Below, piece by piece: positions 34,994 to 46,504 of a stretch of 64,000 nucleotides of DNA (positions within the stretch are counted from its first letter, which is position 1; each line of letters opens with the position of its first letter). This DNA comes from Amoebophrya sp. A120 (taxonomy: Eukaryota > Sar > Dinophyceae > Syndiniales > Amoebophryaceae). The DNA is taken from assembly GCA_905178155.1 (NCBI GenBank), contig CAJINV010000004.1:8640882-8704881 (forward strand). The letters run 5' to 3'. The notes under the pieces were generated by a model. That model worked only from the letters and a program-made list of their open reading frames with translations, made no database searches and was not told where the DNA came from. The translations under genes were made by a program, and so were the position numbers.

Positions 34994-35407
34994 CATTTTG
35001 TTTGCCAAAACTCGTCGATACTAAACCACTGTTTGTATCAAATGCTCCTACTTCTTCTACGCTTCTTTTATTCCGCATTTGCCTTTTCATCTTCTGCCTT
35101 GGCAAATTATGATTTCGGCGGTCGCTAATATTTCCCGTGCGTTTTTCTTCGCTGACAGACGCATTAATATAGCCACTTGGTGGCCATGAGGAACTACCTG
35201 GATTCATGTTCGCACCAAATTTTTCTCAACGCGGCCGTCGTAAGTAGAGCACCATCAACAAATCATCACGATCCACATTTTTCAAACGATAGTGCAACAA
35301 GCAGTGCCTACGCTAGATCATCATGCTGAACCTAGGTTCCTTCCACACAATAATCCACGCGAAAAAACCACTTAAAGCTTCACAAATACCGTTGTGCCGC
35401 GGCAGTG

Positions 35408-37142
35408 CTACCGTGCAGTGCTACCGTGCAGTTCGTCCGCCAGTGCGTCCTGGTTCTCTCCCGCCTCATCCTTCAACGAGGCCAGCCTTTGCTCCAACCG
35501 AACTCGCTGCCTACGCCAGGTCTGCCGGTCCGCCACCGGCGCCCGGTCGTCGACGAAAAGCTTCCGCCTATAATCAAGGAAAAAACCTGCTGTGTTGGTC
35601 GTGTAACTTTCGTGGGCGAGGAGGAGCATCACAAAGTTCTTCCTCCGCATGATGTTGACAGAGAAATAAATTGGTCATACGCGGCTACCAGCACGTGAAA
35701 TCACGCTTGAGAACAAGAGGCCCTGATGTACTTTTTTATCGGGCATGACAAAAGTATTAACTGTGTTCCATGTTCTGCATATTATTAATACAGGATTTAC
35801 AGTTACTTAGAGGCTGTGCAACAATTGGACCCCCTTTCGCCAAGGCGAAAGGGGGGGGGTAGGTTGGTCCAATTCCGGAGGACGGAAGCTGGCACCCCGA
35901 CGCAAGGGTGAAAGGCGCTCCCGACGGTCTCGCCTCACAACAGACAGTCGAACGCCCGGCGGCTCTTCTTCGTGCTGCGCCTTCGCAAGGGGCGGCTAGT
36001 TGTTGGTTGGTTGGCAGTAGGCGCACAGGCGTACTACGCAACGAGGCCGAAGCCAAACGCATGCCATCTATGGCCGCGCTCCGAACCCGGCGCGCCGTAA
36101 CATGTGGGTGCGCGCAGGACCAGGAGGGCGCGCGCCCGCGCTGTTTTTTTTTCGCATTCCGAGCAGGAAGAGGAAGTTGCATCGGGCCGATTGCGGACGC
36201 CCCATGTGTTGGCCCCGGGCTCCACGTGCTGCTCGGGGGTGCTTGACAAGTCGGCGGGCGCACGGAGTGCGCCCGAAGTTTTTTTTTGCCCCTTGTTGTG
36301 AGGCGCTGGCGGAGGGGAGGGAGGCATGCGCGCGCTGTCAGGGCCGGCGACTACAGATGTAGGCATGCTGCAGCGCGATGCAAATGTAAGTAGCCGCACC
36401 GGGCGCGCGCAGCGCGCCCCGCAAAATTTGCTACATTACGCGCGCGCAGGAACCACAAACAAAAGGAACATAGCAGGGGGCGCGCGCAGCGCGATTTTTT
36501 TTTCAGTTCCGGCAGCACGAGGACGAGCACAGGACGCAACCCGAGGCCCGCTCGCAGCGGGCACGCGCCCCGCAATGTTTTTTTTACTGCGCACGGCTCC
36601 CGGCGAAAGGGGGGGGGAGGGGGGAGGTTGGTCTCCAGCGGGCCGCTACCCCCCCTTTCGCCATGGCGAAAGGGGGCCCAATTGTTGCACAGCCTCTTAC
36701 ACAGTTTTTTTTTCTTGGATACCGCCCCTGGGCCGGCGCCGCCGACTGAGGATTCATAAGCTCCGCACACTTCAAGACGAAGGCGGGGAGCCCCGAGGAT
36801 CCGCTCCCGTCCTTCGTGCCGCACTGCTTCTCAAAGACCACCTTCGCGGCCTCCAGTCCGGGCGCCCGCTGGTTGCTGTTGCCAAGCACCAACTTCAGCA
36901 GTTGTCCGTTCCTGCTCTCGATCACTTGCACACGCTTCCTCAGCGGGCTTTCGGCCGGCGTCCACTTCAGCATGGCCCAGTCGCGGAAATCCGGCTGCAA
37001 GCGGATCAAGACCCAACAGGGAGTCAAGGGGTCCAAAAGCCTGGAGAGCGTTCGCTGCAGCAAATTGCGGTTGTTGTCTCTGGGTCGCTTCTGGTCGGGT
37101 TTCACTTCGTATGGAATTTCATTTTTTGCGCAACGACTTTCT
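35408..37142 (-). CDS. probable 3' exons of the gene at 37388-40811
   Basis: Exon 36723-37142 encodes NEIPYEVKPDQKRPRDNNRN and continues to NPQSAAPAQGR. It ends at a GT site. Exon about 35408-35567 starts RKLFVDDRAPVADRQTWRRQ and is a charged coiled-coil candidate. The GT-AG join is in frame. If the candidate introner 37143-37387 is removed, these exons continue the long frame upstream (LLHEGN to ESRCAKNEIPYE). Function unknown; the 3' end is not fixed. Confidence 0.45.
35810..36696. mobile_element. 887-bp non-autonomous DNA transposon with terminal inverted repeats
   Basis: The ends are near-perfect inverted repeats of about 46 bp starting GAGGCTGTGCAACAATTGG. A 3-bp TTA duplication flanks it (35807-35809, 36697-36699). 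Subterminal palindromes CCCCCTTTCGCC / GGCGAAAGGGGG occur in both arms. The interior is very GC-rich and has no transposase frame. A TTA target duplication is typical of PIF/Harbinger-type elements, but the superfamily is a guess. It sits inside the intron between exons 36723-37142 and 35408-35567. Confidence 0.85.
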
Positions 37143-37387
37143 TATAGTAAAGTACCCCGGCATTTTAATTTGCATCCCCAATAAAACCTTTGAAAGGCAG
37201 GAGACAGAGCCGTAGCAAGAAAAGCGATTTTCCGCACCTGCCGCATGAGAAACCTTTCCTTACAGATTGCAAGGGCGCAGCATGAACGACTGACTGGCGT
37301 TATCGGAAATAGAAAGTTTGCATGGAGTTTTGACGAACAAGGGGTCGTAAAGATGAAGGCGTATTGTGCACGATTTAAATTCTCATA
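37143..37387 (-). mobile_element. candidate introner, unassigned
   Basis: Begins TAT, ends ATA, is 245 bp long, and has inner sequence (CCGCATGAGAAACCTTTCC) like the middle of family A copies. Inverted ends and TSD are not clear. Removal can join the long frame to the next exon. Confidence 0.45.
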
Positions 37388-40300
37388 GGTTTCCCTCATG
37401 CAGCAGAAAGCGCCGGATGTCGACCACGGGCCCCAAGCCGATCTGCGGCAACAGCTTGCCCAAACCGTAGAGCGGGCGTGTTTGGTCAGGGAACTCTGCT
37501 CTGGCTTGCTCCGCCGGGCTGGGTGGCGGCTGATTTCCTGTAGTCGCGGGTGGTCTTGCAGCAGATTCTACAGCAGATGAGTTGTCGTGCTGGTCCTGAC
37601 TTATTTTCCCGCCACGTCCTGTGCTGGATGAAACCAAGACTACAATCACCGCGTCGTCCTGCTCCAAAATGTCTTCCAGATGCTGTCGGACCGGCAATTC
37701 TGCTGTCGGACCAGCAATTACAGTGCCCGCTGGCGCCGGCTGTGGACTAAAAACACAACAAGCAGGACCAGGAGGCGATTTTTCAGGATCATCTGTAACA
37801 GCCACTTCCTCTTGCGCTGGTTTCCTCTTCGCAGTATTTTTAGCCGCAAGAGTGATTCTTCTCGCCTGTGGGTTTGCAAACGGCACCTTCTTCAAGACAG
37901 CGGGCATCTGCTCACTATTTTCTGGTGGTTGTACTGGAGTCACAGCCTGATGTCCTGCCATCTCCACGTCGCTGTCTACGCTCAGCTGCTTCGAAGGGTC
38001 GTTGTGGGCCAGCAACTCCAAATCTTCCCTCTGACCAGCACGGCCGGGAGGGTCCTCGGGTGCCGCGAAGTTGTCGCGGCTCTTTCTTGCAGCTGATATT
38101 TTTGCCATGATTTGTTGACCGGAAATGAAAGCGGCTGCAGTTTTATTTTCAACAGCGTTAATACCTTGAAATCCATCATCTTCGGCCCCCGCCACGTCGA
38201 CCAGCATCTCTACGTCGTTGATAATGCCAATCGGTCTCGATTCTGGAACAAATTTTTCTGCCTGGGAGAACTCCGCCGCCGCCGTCGCGTCCGCGGCCCG
38301 TGCGGAGGTCACGACCATGGGTACTAAAAGCCTTCCGCCGTTAGTGTCCAATTTGTCGCTCAGCTCGTACTGAGTCCCCGCCCCGCTAGCCGTAAGAACC
38401 CCCTCAGTGCGCCGGACCTGCAGCTCTACTCCTGAGTCGTGGATTTTTTTCCCCAATTCGTTTTGCGCAAAGAACGACGCAGAGGCCAGCTCCGCTTCCT
38501 CGCGTCTGCGCTTTAATAACTCGAAGCTGCTGTTTACTTCTCCCACCAGCTGCGTGGAAGGATGCGCTGAAAATGATGTGCGGGTTTTATTTTCCTGCTG
38601 GCGAAAACTTCTAGTATTTTCCTCGTTTTCGAAGTTCTCATTTCCGCTTGTCCTTTCCTGCGCGACCACTTCTTCTCGCAAACCCGCAGCCGGTAGCTCG
38701 CTCAACACACTGTTGGGTCCTCGGCCTGCTACGGTAGAACGAATTTTTGTTCCAGCAGCAACATTTGAGGTGGTCGGTCGGGAGGGAGAACTTTCCTCCA
38801 AAAGAGCTGCGGAAGTAGCTGTTGAGCCCAAATCGTGTGCCAAATAATTATAGCCGTCTTCCATTTTGTTCCTCGGAGTTTCTGATTTGTCCATTTCAGC
38901 AGAAGTAGTTCTCGTGGCTGCTTGATGTGCAACCAGCACTTTCTCCGTACAAAAGTTCATGACTTCGCTCTTTTTTTCTCCTGGGAGGAGAATAGATCCC
39001 TTCGACGCTCCTATTTCTGGCGCTGCTGACCGCACGCTGCTACCCCCCTCCTCCTTGTCGCCGCAACGGACCTCTTTCGAAAATTCCTCTTCCGCTCCCG
39101 CCGCAACACGAGCATAATTAGCAGCGGCTTCAAGCACCGGCTCCTCCGCGCGTCCCGCGTCTGGTCCTCCTCTCACGCCGGGTAGAAGATGTTGCGGCTT
39201 GTTCATCTTCGGTGGACTGTTTTTAGAACAAGAACCCAATACCTTTGGCGCCGCCAGGAAATCCCCAAATGCCCCGAGGAGCGACTTCTCCGGCGGCGAC
39301 GAGAGTACTTCTAGAGGCGCTGTGGATATTAAACCTTGTCGCTCAACAACATCTTCAGAGCTGGTCGTCGTGTGAAGGGGCTTCATTGTTCTAAACCGCG
39401 CGGAGGTGGACACCTCTACCGCTTTCGCCGCCTTGCCGTCGAGGCTCTCGGGTTCCAGTTTGCTGGCCGAGGTCGAGGGGGTGGTCGTGAGCGGTAGAAG
39501 AGGTCGAAAGGTGGCTTTTTTCGTAGAAGAGGCGCTGGTGGTGTTCTTGATTTCCTCACTGCGCTCTTTGATGTTCAAACGCACATCAAACCTGATTGGC
39601 TCTTCTTCCTCTTCTTGTTTCTTACTGGCAAAATGCAGTAAAAAGCGCCGGTCATGATGATCCGTGTTGCGGTCCTTTTGCTGCTCGTCCCTCGGACTAA
39701 TGGTGTTAGCTTTCTTTTTTTTCCGCGCCGGGTTGAAAAATCCCAAGCCGATTTGCACTTTCGAGTTGGAACATCCCAAGTGCTCGTCGTGGTCCTGTTC
39801 ACGAATAGAAGGAACTTCGTCACGAAGAAGTTCTTGATGATGTCGTCGAGCACTACGATGTGCTGAGCTTGTGCCTATATTCAACAAATTGTTGTCAACC
39901 ACTAGTACCTCACTATCCCGATAGTGATCTTGCTTATTTTCCCCATTACGACCCGCCGTGGTCGTTGCAAGAACTTCGTCGCACGTCGAAACCGCAACAT
40001 CGTTGCCGAGTCCTACTTGTTGTTGCCCCTCGTTGAATGTTGCAGTAGCTCCCACCATTTTGTATTTGTATTTGTCGCCGCCTGCGGGTGCGGGGGCTTC
40101 TTGCGCGGGAATAGTGAACCCACCTGTCGTCTCGGTCCGGCTCGTCTCCAGCGGCAGAGCCACCCGCTCCGAGGGACAAGGCATCACCTTGTTCACGCGG
40201 TAGTCTTCACCGCGATTGGTCGACGTCGCTTCATTTCCTTTGGAAATTTTGGCTTCACTTGATAGCGCGGCTCCTGTAGGAGTACAAACCGACTCGCATA

Positions 40301-40811
40301 ATTGTGGGAGAATTTTCATCTCCACGTCGCCCGTAGAAGTGCCAGCCGCTTTCGACTGGTTGTTGAGATCGGTAGGAGCACTGGTGACCTTATCCATTTC
40401 GCCGACATGCCTGACGTCCTTCTCGAACTGCAACACCACGTTTTTATCCGATGCAGCAACTGTTCCTGTCTCCACTTCGATTTCCATTTTTTCCTTCCCA
40501 TTGCCGGTCGTGGGAAAGAAGACCTGGGCAGCACCTTCCTTCGGCGCGGCGGTGCTTGTGTAGTCAATCTCGGAAATGGTTTGCGTCTTGTTCCCTTGTC
40601 GTTGTAGTGCTCCTCTACCAAGAACGGCGCTCGCCCCATGGACGGACGGTGTTTGCCCCGTCGAAGTCTCTTCCTTCGTTGTTTCCCCCATGCTGTCTTC
40701 GGAGAATTCTCCCGGTAGTTTCTTGCCCGCTTCTTGTTGTTGTGCCACAACGGTGGGAGGAAACATTTTCATGTCGTTTACGTGAAGTTCATTTTCAGGT
40801 GCTCGAAACAT
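37388..40811 (-). CDS. long acidic/Ser-rich low-complexity protein, one 3.4-kb exon
   Basis: An uninterrupted frame of about 1140 residues starting at ATG 40811 (MFRAPENELHVNDMKMF). Reading on without splicing stops at 37383 after LLHEGNL. Composition is dominated by Glu, Lys, Ser, Thr and Ala, with no hydrophobic segment, so the protein is probably disordered. A short motif IGLGFFNPARKKKKANT (near 39740) and a C-terminal IGLGPVVDIRRFL stand out but match nothing I know. It is the longest stretch in the window free of introners. It probably continues into 35408-37142. Confidence 0.6.
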
Positions 40812-41518
40812 ATTGCACACACGACCTCAGATAGGATACAACATATTAATCGCATCAAAGAGGAGTTGAAAAAAAAACTTGTTGTCAAATAAAATCTGCG
40901 ACCTCGCCGCGCTTACTAGACTTCACGGCAATAGAGGCAGACGAAACTTCTTTTTATTTTGTCCATAGGTCATTGTCGCGACGGATATCGCTAACGCAAA
41001 CGCTATGGAAAAACTCCTTGTCGAAAAACAAAAATAAAACAAATTTGAAGCTCTATGCCGCAAAATTATCTACTAAAACAGTTCCCATCGATCGAAAAAC
41101 CACCAGCGTCCGGCCTTCTTCAGTAGAGACACAAGGCCTCTAGATCTACTTCCGGAGCTTATTAAGAAACTGCGCAGTGTCTACTGCGTGGTCACAGCTA
41201 ATACCCATCATCAAACATCAGCACCATGATAGATCGTCCGCCGAACAGTAGCACGAAGGACCGCCGAACTAGGAGCACGACCACAGTACTATCCAAATTT
41301 TCTTCCAACAAAGAAAAACTTCATCATCCAACACCACTCGGATACGCAGCAGAACTTGAGGACAGCTGCTTTGTCCAAAGTGACTGAATCAGACACAGAA
41401 GCAGTAGAACAGCGCTGTTTGTCTCTTTTTCAACACCTTCGTCGAGAGGCGTAGGTCGGATACGGGTTTGCTCAAGGTCGAGTTCCTTCAAGGTAAGAAA
41501 ATTACCTTGCGTTCTCCG
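40812..41518. other. intergenic region
   Basis: I see no gene, RNA or element in this stretch. Confidence 0.4.
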
Positions 41519-44500
41519 CTACACAAAAGATGAAACCTCGAACCGCAGATTCGGGTCCGGAATGAAGAATCTGTCATCGGCTAACGTTTCGCAGCTGCTT
41601 CTGCGGTTTATTTTTTGAGAAGATGAATCTTTAACTTTATCTTGTTCAGTAGAAGTAACCACACTAATTCCATCTGTTTTGGTACCACGACGAGGACCGC
41701 CAGAAGTAGTACTATTCAGCTTTTTCCGCGCAGCCAAAATCTTCTGTTTCAATACGTTTCCGAACTCTTTATCCTCTTTTTCCCACTCTTTCACAACCGC
41801 GTCGGCGTTCATCGAGGAGTAGAATAAGGGGTGCTGGTGGGGTATCAAATGTAAAAATGTCTGGGTCTGGAAGAATGCAACTTGTCATGCTGGTTTTGGA
41901 TTGTAAAAAAATCTGTATTGCGTGAGCAGCAAAGAGAGTCCAAGTTTTGCTACACGGAAAGAGCCTTTGTCATGCGGTATAGGCATCAGGAAGCCCTCAC
42001 AAAATCTGTGATGCTAGGGCATGCATCACAGACATCAGGAGTCATGCAAAATGTGCATGACAAGTCTAGCAAAGTTCCAGACCCAGACATATTCGCATTT
42101 GATATGGGGGTAATTGTGATCCGAATTATTTTCATCCGACAGGTACGCCGCCTTGTAGTACTGCTGAATCTTCTTCTGTTCTTCCGCACTGTCGCTTGTG
42201 GCGTCGTGGTGAGATGAAGATCCTACTGCAGTAAAACTCTTCTTGTGCTGGTCTAGTAGCTGGTCTAGTACTACTACTTTTCCATGGGGCTGGTGTTCTT
42301 GCGAGACGTCTGAATATGAAGACCCAGCAGCCAGCCAATACCTTTGGTAGCCGCCCGTCCGGTCCCATTTTTTCGCGAAGCCCGCGGGGTGGTAGACCCG
42401 GTTGAAGCTGTAAAACAGAAACGAGCAGGACAGCCACTGCCACTGGCTGCAGTTAATCGCCCAGTCGTAGTCCAGGAGAAAGGAGTGGAACAGATCGCGC
42501 CCGAGTTCCCAGTGCAGGTGCATAGTTCCGGACCCCCTCGTCCAGTAGCAAGCCAGCATGTGCCGCATGATGTGGTGGATCCAACCGGTGTGCATGGATT
42601 GCAAATATGTCTGGGTCGGGAAGGTTGCAACTTGCCATGCTAATTCTGGATCATGCAAAAATCTGTGTTGCATGAGTGCGAAAAGCTGTCCACTTTTGAC
42701 CTAACCGAGATGCAGTTTCTCATGCAGGATAGGCATGATAGAACTCTCACAGAATCTGTCATGCTATGTCATACATGACAGACCTCATGGGTCATGGAGA
42801 ATCTGCATGACAAGTCTGGCACTCTTCCAGACCCAGACATTTTTACATTTGATAGTGTGGCGCAGTTGCTGAAAGCCCGCGAGAACGGCTTTCGGGTGGA
42901 GGGGATCAACTGCATTGGAGGCTTGCTGGATTCTCCTTTTCTCATTCTCGTCCTGGTCCATTTTTGTCGTCCCAGTCGTCGTCCGGGGCACCACCGCAAA
43001 CAGGGAGAGAATTTTTGCTTCCGTGGAAAGAATTGATGCTCCACTACTGGTGGTCCCTCTGCCTTTGTAAGTTCCACCACGCGAAGCGTTCTGCATGATC
43101 TCACCCGCCCCAGCAGCATCTTCTTCTTCATCGTCGAAGTTATTCCATTTACTATACTGCAAGCAAAACGGGTTCTGCTCCATCGTCTCAAATGCTTTAC
43201 CCAGAACAAACCCGAGAAAGTGCGCAAACTCCCGCCAGAAGAGCTGGCCGAGCAGGCATTGCTGGGTTGGCGGACAATTTGGATCCTTGGCATTGGTGGT
43301 CTTCTGCGGCTCCGTGGTGTAGAGGTAGCAAGCGACCATCTTCACCGACAAAAACCCGTTCGCGAAGTACGGCGACAGCCCGGTCGTCGCGATGTTCGGC
43401 GGCAGGGCCATCGGGTTGGTCTTCGGCTTTTCAAAGTCTCTGACAAACTTAGGCTGCTCGAGAATGACCTTCTTGAACCGCGCCAACGCCGCACGCTCGC
43501 CGCCGCGGAAGGTATAATTGTGGTGGGGGTGGGTCGTGGTGGCAGCTGGTGCGTCGGGTTTCGTATTATTGCCTGGTGCACCAAGTAGTAGATCCTGTGC
43601 TGATGTCCCCGCTTGTCTAGGTCTTTGTGTCTTCTCCTGTTCGACGTCTCCGCGACCCGCTGGACGCTTTTCATAATTTTCGTGTTCTTCGTGAACGATA
43701 GTAATCACCCGGATTGCGAAAGTTTTCACTTCCCCATTCCGGTACGCGACGGTCAGCCGTACCGTGGGGAGGTTGTTGCGTAGTTTTTGCGGCACGATGG
43801 CGGGAGAAATAAACATGTTCTTTTCCTCTTCGCCAACAGCTGCCTGAGGTTGATTGCCCGTTCCCTGGTGCGCTTCTGCCACCGCCGCCGCCGGCGGTCG
43901 AGGTTGCGGCGAGAACAGCCGCTTCTCTGGCTGCCCAGGCTCCCGCGGCGGGACAGCTGCGGACTCTTCTGCCTTCTCCTTCTTGCGCCACCTGCTGGCC
44001 TTAGGCTTGGTTCCGCCATTTTTTCCGGTCCCGATAGAACCTGTTTCCGCGGGTTGCTCATCTTGCGTAAAAACAGCACCTTCCTCGAGCCCCTGCGTGT
44101 GTGCATTTCCTGCTGTACTGGCACTAGTAGAAGTTCTCGCCCAACTCGTCAACTCACTTGTCAACTCGGTCACCGTTCCCACGTCCGCCCCACAGTGTTT
44201 TCCCCAGTTTCGGTGGAGAAACCGTGCGAACGGTGTAAAGGACACCGGGATGCTGGCTAGCTGCAATTTGGGAGATTTGTCGGACGCTGTGCTAGAATGA
44301 GTAGTACCTCCGTCGTCAAAGACAGCGACGTCGTGCGTGAACCTGCCAAAGTCCGCGATCAAGTTGTGGCAGCCGGGGATGGGATGGATAGCATTAGCAC
44401 CTGCTTCCTTCGTGAACAGTAAGCCACAGTTTTTCACAACGTAATTCTCTTCGTCAACGGAATGCGCATCGTAAAGCCGGTCGAAGTACAAATGAGTCGT

Positions 44501-45974
44501 AGGAGTTTTGCTTGTTGTTCCAGTCGTACCACTGGAGGTCGTCGCAGGATCATTTATTTTCCCCGGCACGATGGCCCCGATGACCTCCGTCGATAGTACT
44601 AGTAGCCTCAAACATTCCGCCGCCAGCTTTCCCGACGCCTCCGCGACGGCGGCATGCAGCTCCCCGCTGTCCGGCTGCGGGCGGAAAGCGCTCTTGAGAC
44701 GAATCGCGATATTCAGAGGAGGGGCGCAGGAGGTGCTAGTTCCTGCAGAAGTTGTACCGGCAATGCAATCGTCTTTATTCCCCTTTTCATCTTCTTGTTC
44801 TTCCACCACTTGATACGAGTATCGTGAAACAATAAAAGAAGAGTTTCCATTCGCTCCGCCGTGGTTTTTCCTCCTGCGCTGCTGCAAGGCGGCTTGCAAT
44901 TCTTTGTGGAATTCCGTCACCCCCTCCTCCACGAACTGGCGCCGCAACTGGGAAATGTCTTTCGTATCCCGTGTAAAAACGTACCCACACCAGAGGCAAG
45001 ATGCGAAATCTGCTATACAAATCCACCAGCTTTCGTTGTTTCGCATGACAAGTTTTTCTTCGTAGTGTAATCCTCTTTCGCTAGTTCAGAAGCATCACAG
45101 ATCCAGCATATAATGCTGATTCTAGCATCAAAAATTCCCAAATACGAATAGAAAACGCTTCGCATGGGGCTCCGCATAAAAAACGTTTTTGGCATGCAGA
45201 TTTGCATGACAACTCTGGTGTGGGGACGCTTTTATTCCGGATATTTCGCCCGGAACACTTTGTCGGCGAGCTGGTACTCCAATTCGTGCGTGTTATCAAA
45301 TGCAAATACGTCTGGGTCTGGAAAGTTGGAACTTGTAATGCTAGCTTTACATTCCTGGGAAATCTGTCTTGCAAGTAACCGACCAAAGCCGCAGCCCTTT
45401 TTGTCATGCAAGAACGCAGTTTCTCCTGCGGACTGCCTATGAGAAAGCGCTCCGGAAAGTTGTCATGCTGGGCTGCTGCATTTGGAAGCCTTTCCATCAT
45501 GCATATTTTAGCATCACAAGTTTTTAGACCCAGACATATTTGCATTTGACACGTGTCGAAGGAAAGGAAATGTGTTGTTTCTCGACTGGGATCGTCATCT
45601 TCTCCTCCACCACGGTTTTGTGTCTTCGCGAAACACCGATCCAGCAGGGGGTTGTCGATTTGGCGGTACGCTCGTATCAAATGTAAAAATGTCTGGGTCT
45701 GGAAACTTGTGATGCTGGGTGGCGTATCATGAGGAAGGCATAAGTGCTGGCTCAGCATGACAAGTTTCTCAGCTTCTAGGTGTTGCCTATTCTGCATGAC
45801 AGACTGCGTTTTTGCATGACAGGAAAGTGGGGTTCTTGGGTAACCTGCATGACAGATGTAAGAGTCATGCCAGAGAAGCATGACAAATCGCGCATTCTTC
45901 CAGACCCAGACATTTTTACAGTTGATAGCTCGGCGAATCCAACATATTTTTCTTTGCGTGTTTTCATTCATCAT
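41519..45974 (-). CDS. cryptochrome / (6-4) photolyase family protein
   Basis: Exons 45928-45974, 45552-45674, 45244-45293, 42855-44964, 42105-42592 and 41519-41842. All five introns are introners. The spliced frame is 3117 nt (1038 residues), divisible by three, starting MMNENTQRKICWIRRAYRQI. Conserved blocks in order: the DNP near residue 20; FRGGERAALARFKKVI; GLSPYFANGFLSVKM; LGQLFWREFAHF; QQLRHTGWIHHIMRHMLACY; DYDWAINCSQWQWLSCSFLF; and YHPAGFAKKWDRTGGYQRYW. These are the FAD-binding hallmarks of the animal-cryptochrome/(6-4) photolyase branch. The Asn expected next to flavin N5 is kept (WAIN), as are both His of the HIMRH pair. The protein is about twice the usual length because low-complexity segments are inserted, including one before the HTGWIHH block. 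Whether it repairs DNA or signals cannot be told from sequence. Confidence 0.9.
41843..42104 (-). mobile_element. introner, family A
   Basis: Family A ends. TSD TGGGG. Removal joins SDHNYPH to QHPLFYSSMN in the cryptochrome gene. Confidence 0.92.
42593..42854 (-). mobile_element. introner, family A
   Basis: Family A ends, with the left start CATGGATTGC. TSD GTGTG. Removal creates QQLRHTGWIHH, a near-invariant cryptochrome motif. Confidence 0.93.
44965..45243 (-). mobile_element. introner, family B
   Basis: Family B ends. TSD TTTCG. Removal joins DKVFRAK to DISQLRRQFVEE in the cryptochrome gene. Confidence 0.92.
45294..45551 (-). mobile_element. introner, family A
   Basis: Family A ends. 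TSD CGTGT. Removal joins FLSFDT to HELEYQLADKV in the cryptochrome gene. Confidence 0.92.
45675..45927 (-). mobile_element. introner, family A
   Basis: Family A ends. TSD GCTCG. Removal joins ICWIRRA to YRQIDNPLLDRC, the N-terminal photolyase motif. Confidence 0.93.
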
Positions 45975-46504
45975 TCCACCGAGCAGGAGCAGAAATTATT
46001 TTCAAATAAAAAGCAAAGAGCAGAGAAGATCAGCGTAAAAGACAAATTGGAAACTGGGTAAATCATCAAATGGGATGAAAAACACAAAAAGGTGAACTTT
46101 ATTCATGGCGGTTTGAGGTCCTGTGTAGTTTTGGTAGTTGCGACGGTATCTAGCTGTACAAAAGAGATCATTCTACTTATACCGTGTCGCGTCAAGACAA
46201 CGGAGAACGCTTCTATGCAGCCTGGTCATTGTGTCATCGGCCACTTTTACCTTTTACCAAGCCGCCACGATTATTGATTGCCGTTTTAGAAGCACTGCAC
46301 AAGATGCAGATTCGCCCAAGGATTAATATACATCGCCTCTTCTTATTTGTATGTGAAAACTTACGATGAGCATGCGCATCAAAAGTCCTCCTGTACTTCT
46401 TCGTCATATGCGAAAAGAAAGATCACCCACGAATCGAGGCTGACAATAAAGCAAAAAACCGACTTCTGTTGTACAGTATCAAAAACAGATATCAACTATG
46501 TCGA
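45975..46504. other. intergenic region
   Basis: No gene is supported. It must hold the 3' UTR of the channel gene and the leader of the cryptochrome gene. Confidence 0.4.

Larger units (their letters stand above)
31763..35404. other. gene-poor region
   Basis: No gene is convincingly supported. It holds the direct-repeat-flanked island 32677-34993. A minus-strand hydrophobic frame at 34137-34637 is probably a by-product of A-rich plus-strand composition. Confidence 0.4.

Noticed and set aside
42785-45046. Taking the long minus-strand frame as a complete protein
   Set aside because: Its two ends read into family A and B introners; the true exon is 42855-44964, within the cryptochrome.
45081-45974. 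Minus-strand 297-codon frame running through three introners
   Set aside because: The frame is open by chance; only short parts are exon, and splicing them restores the photolyase N-terminus.
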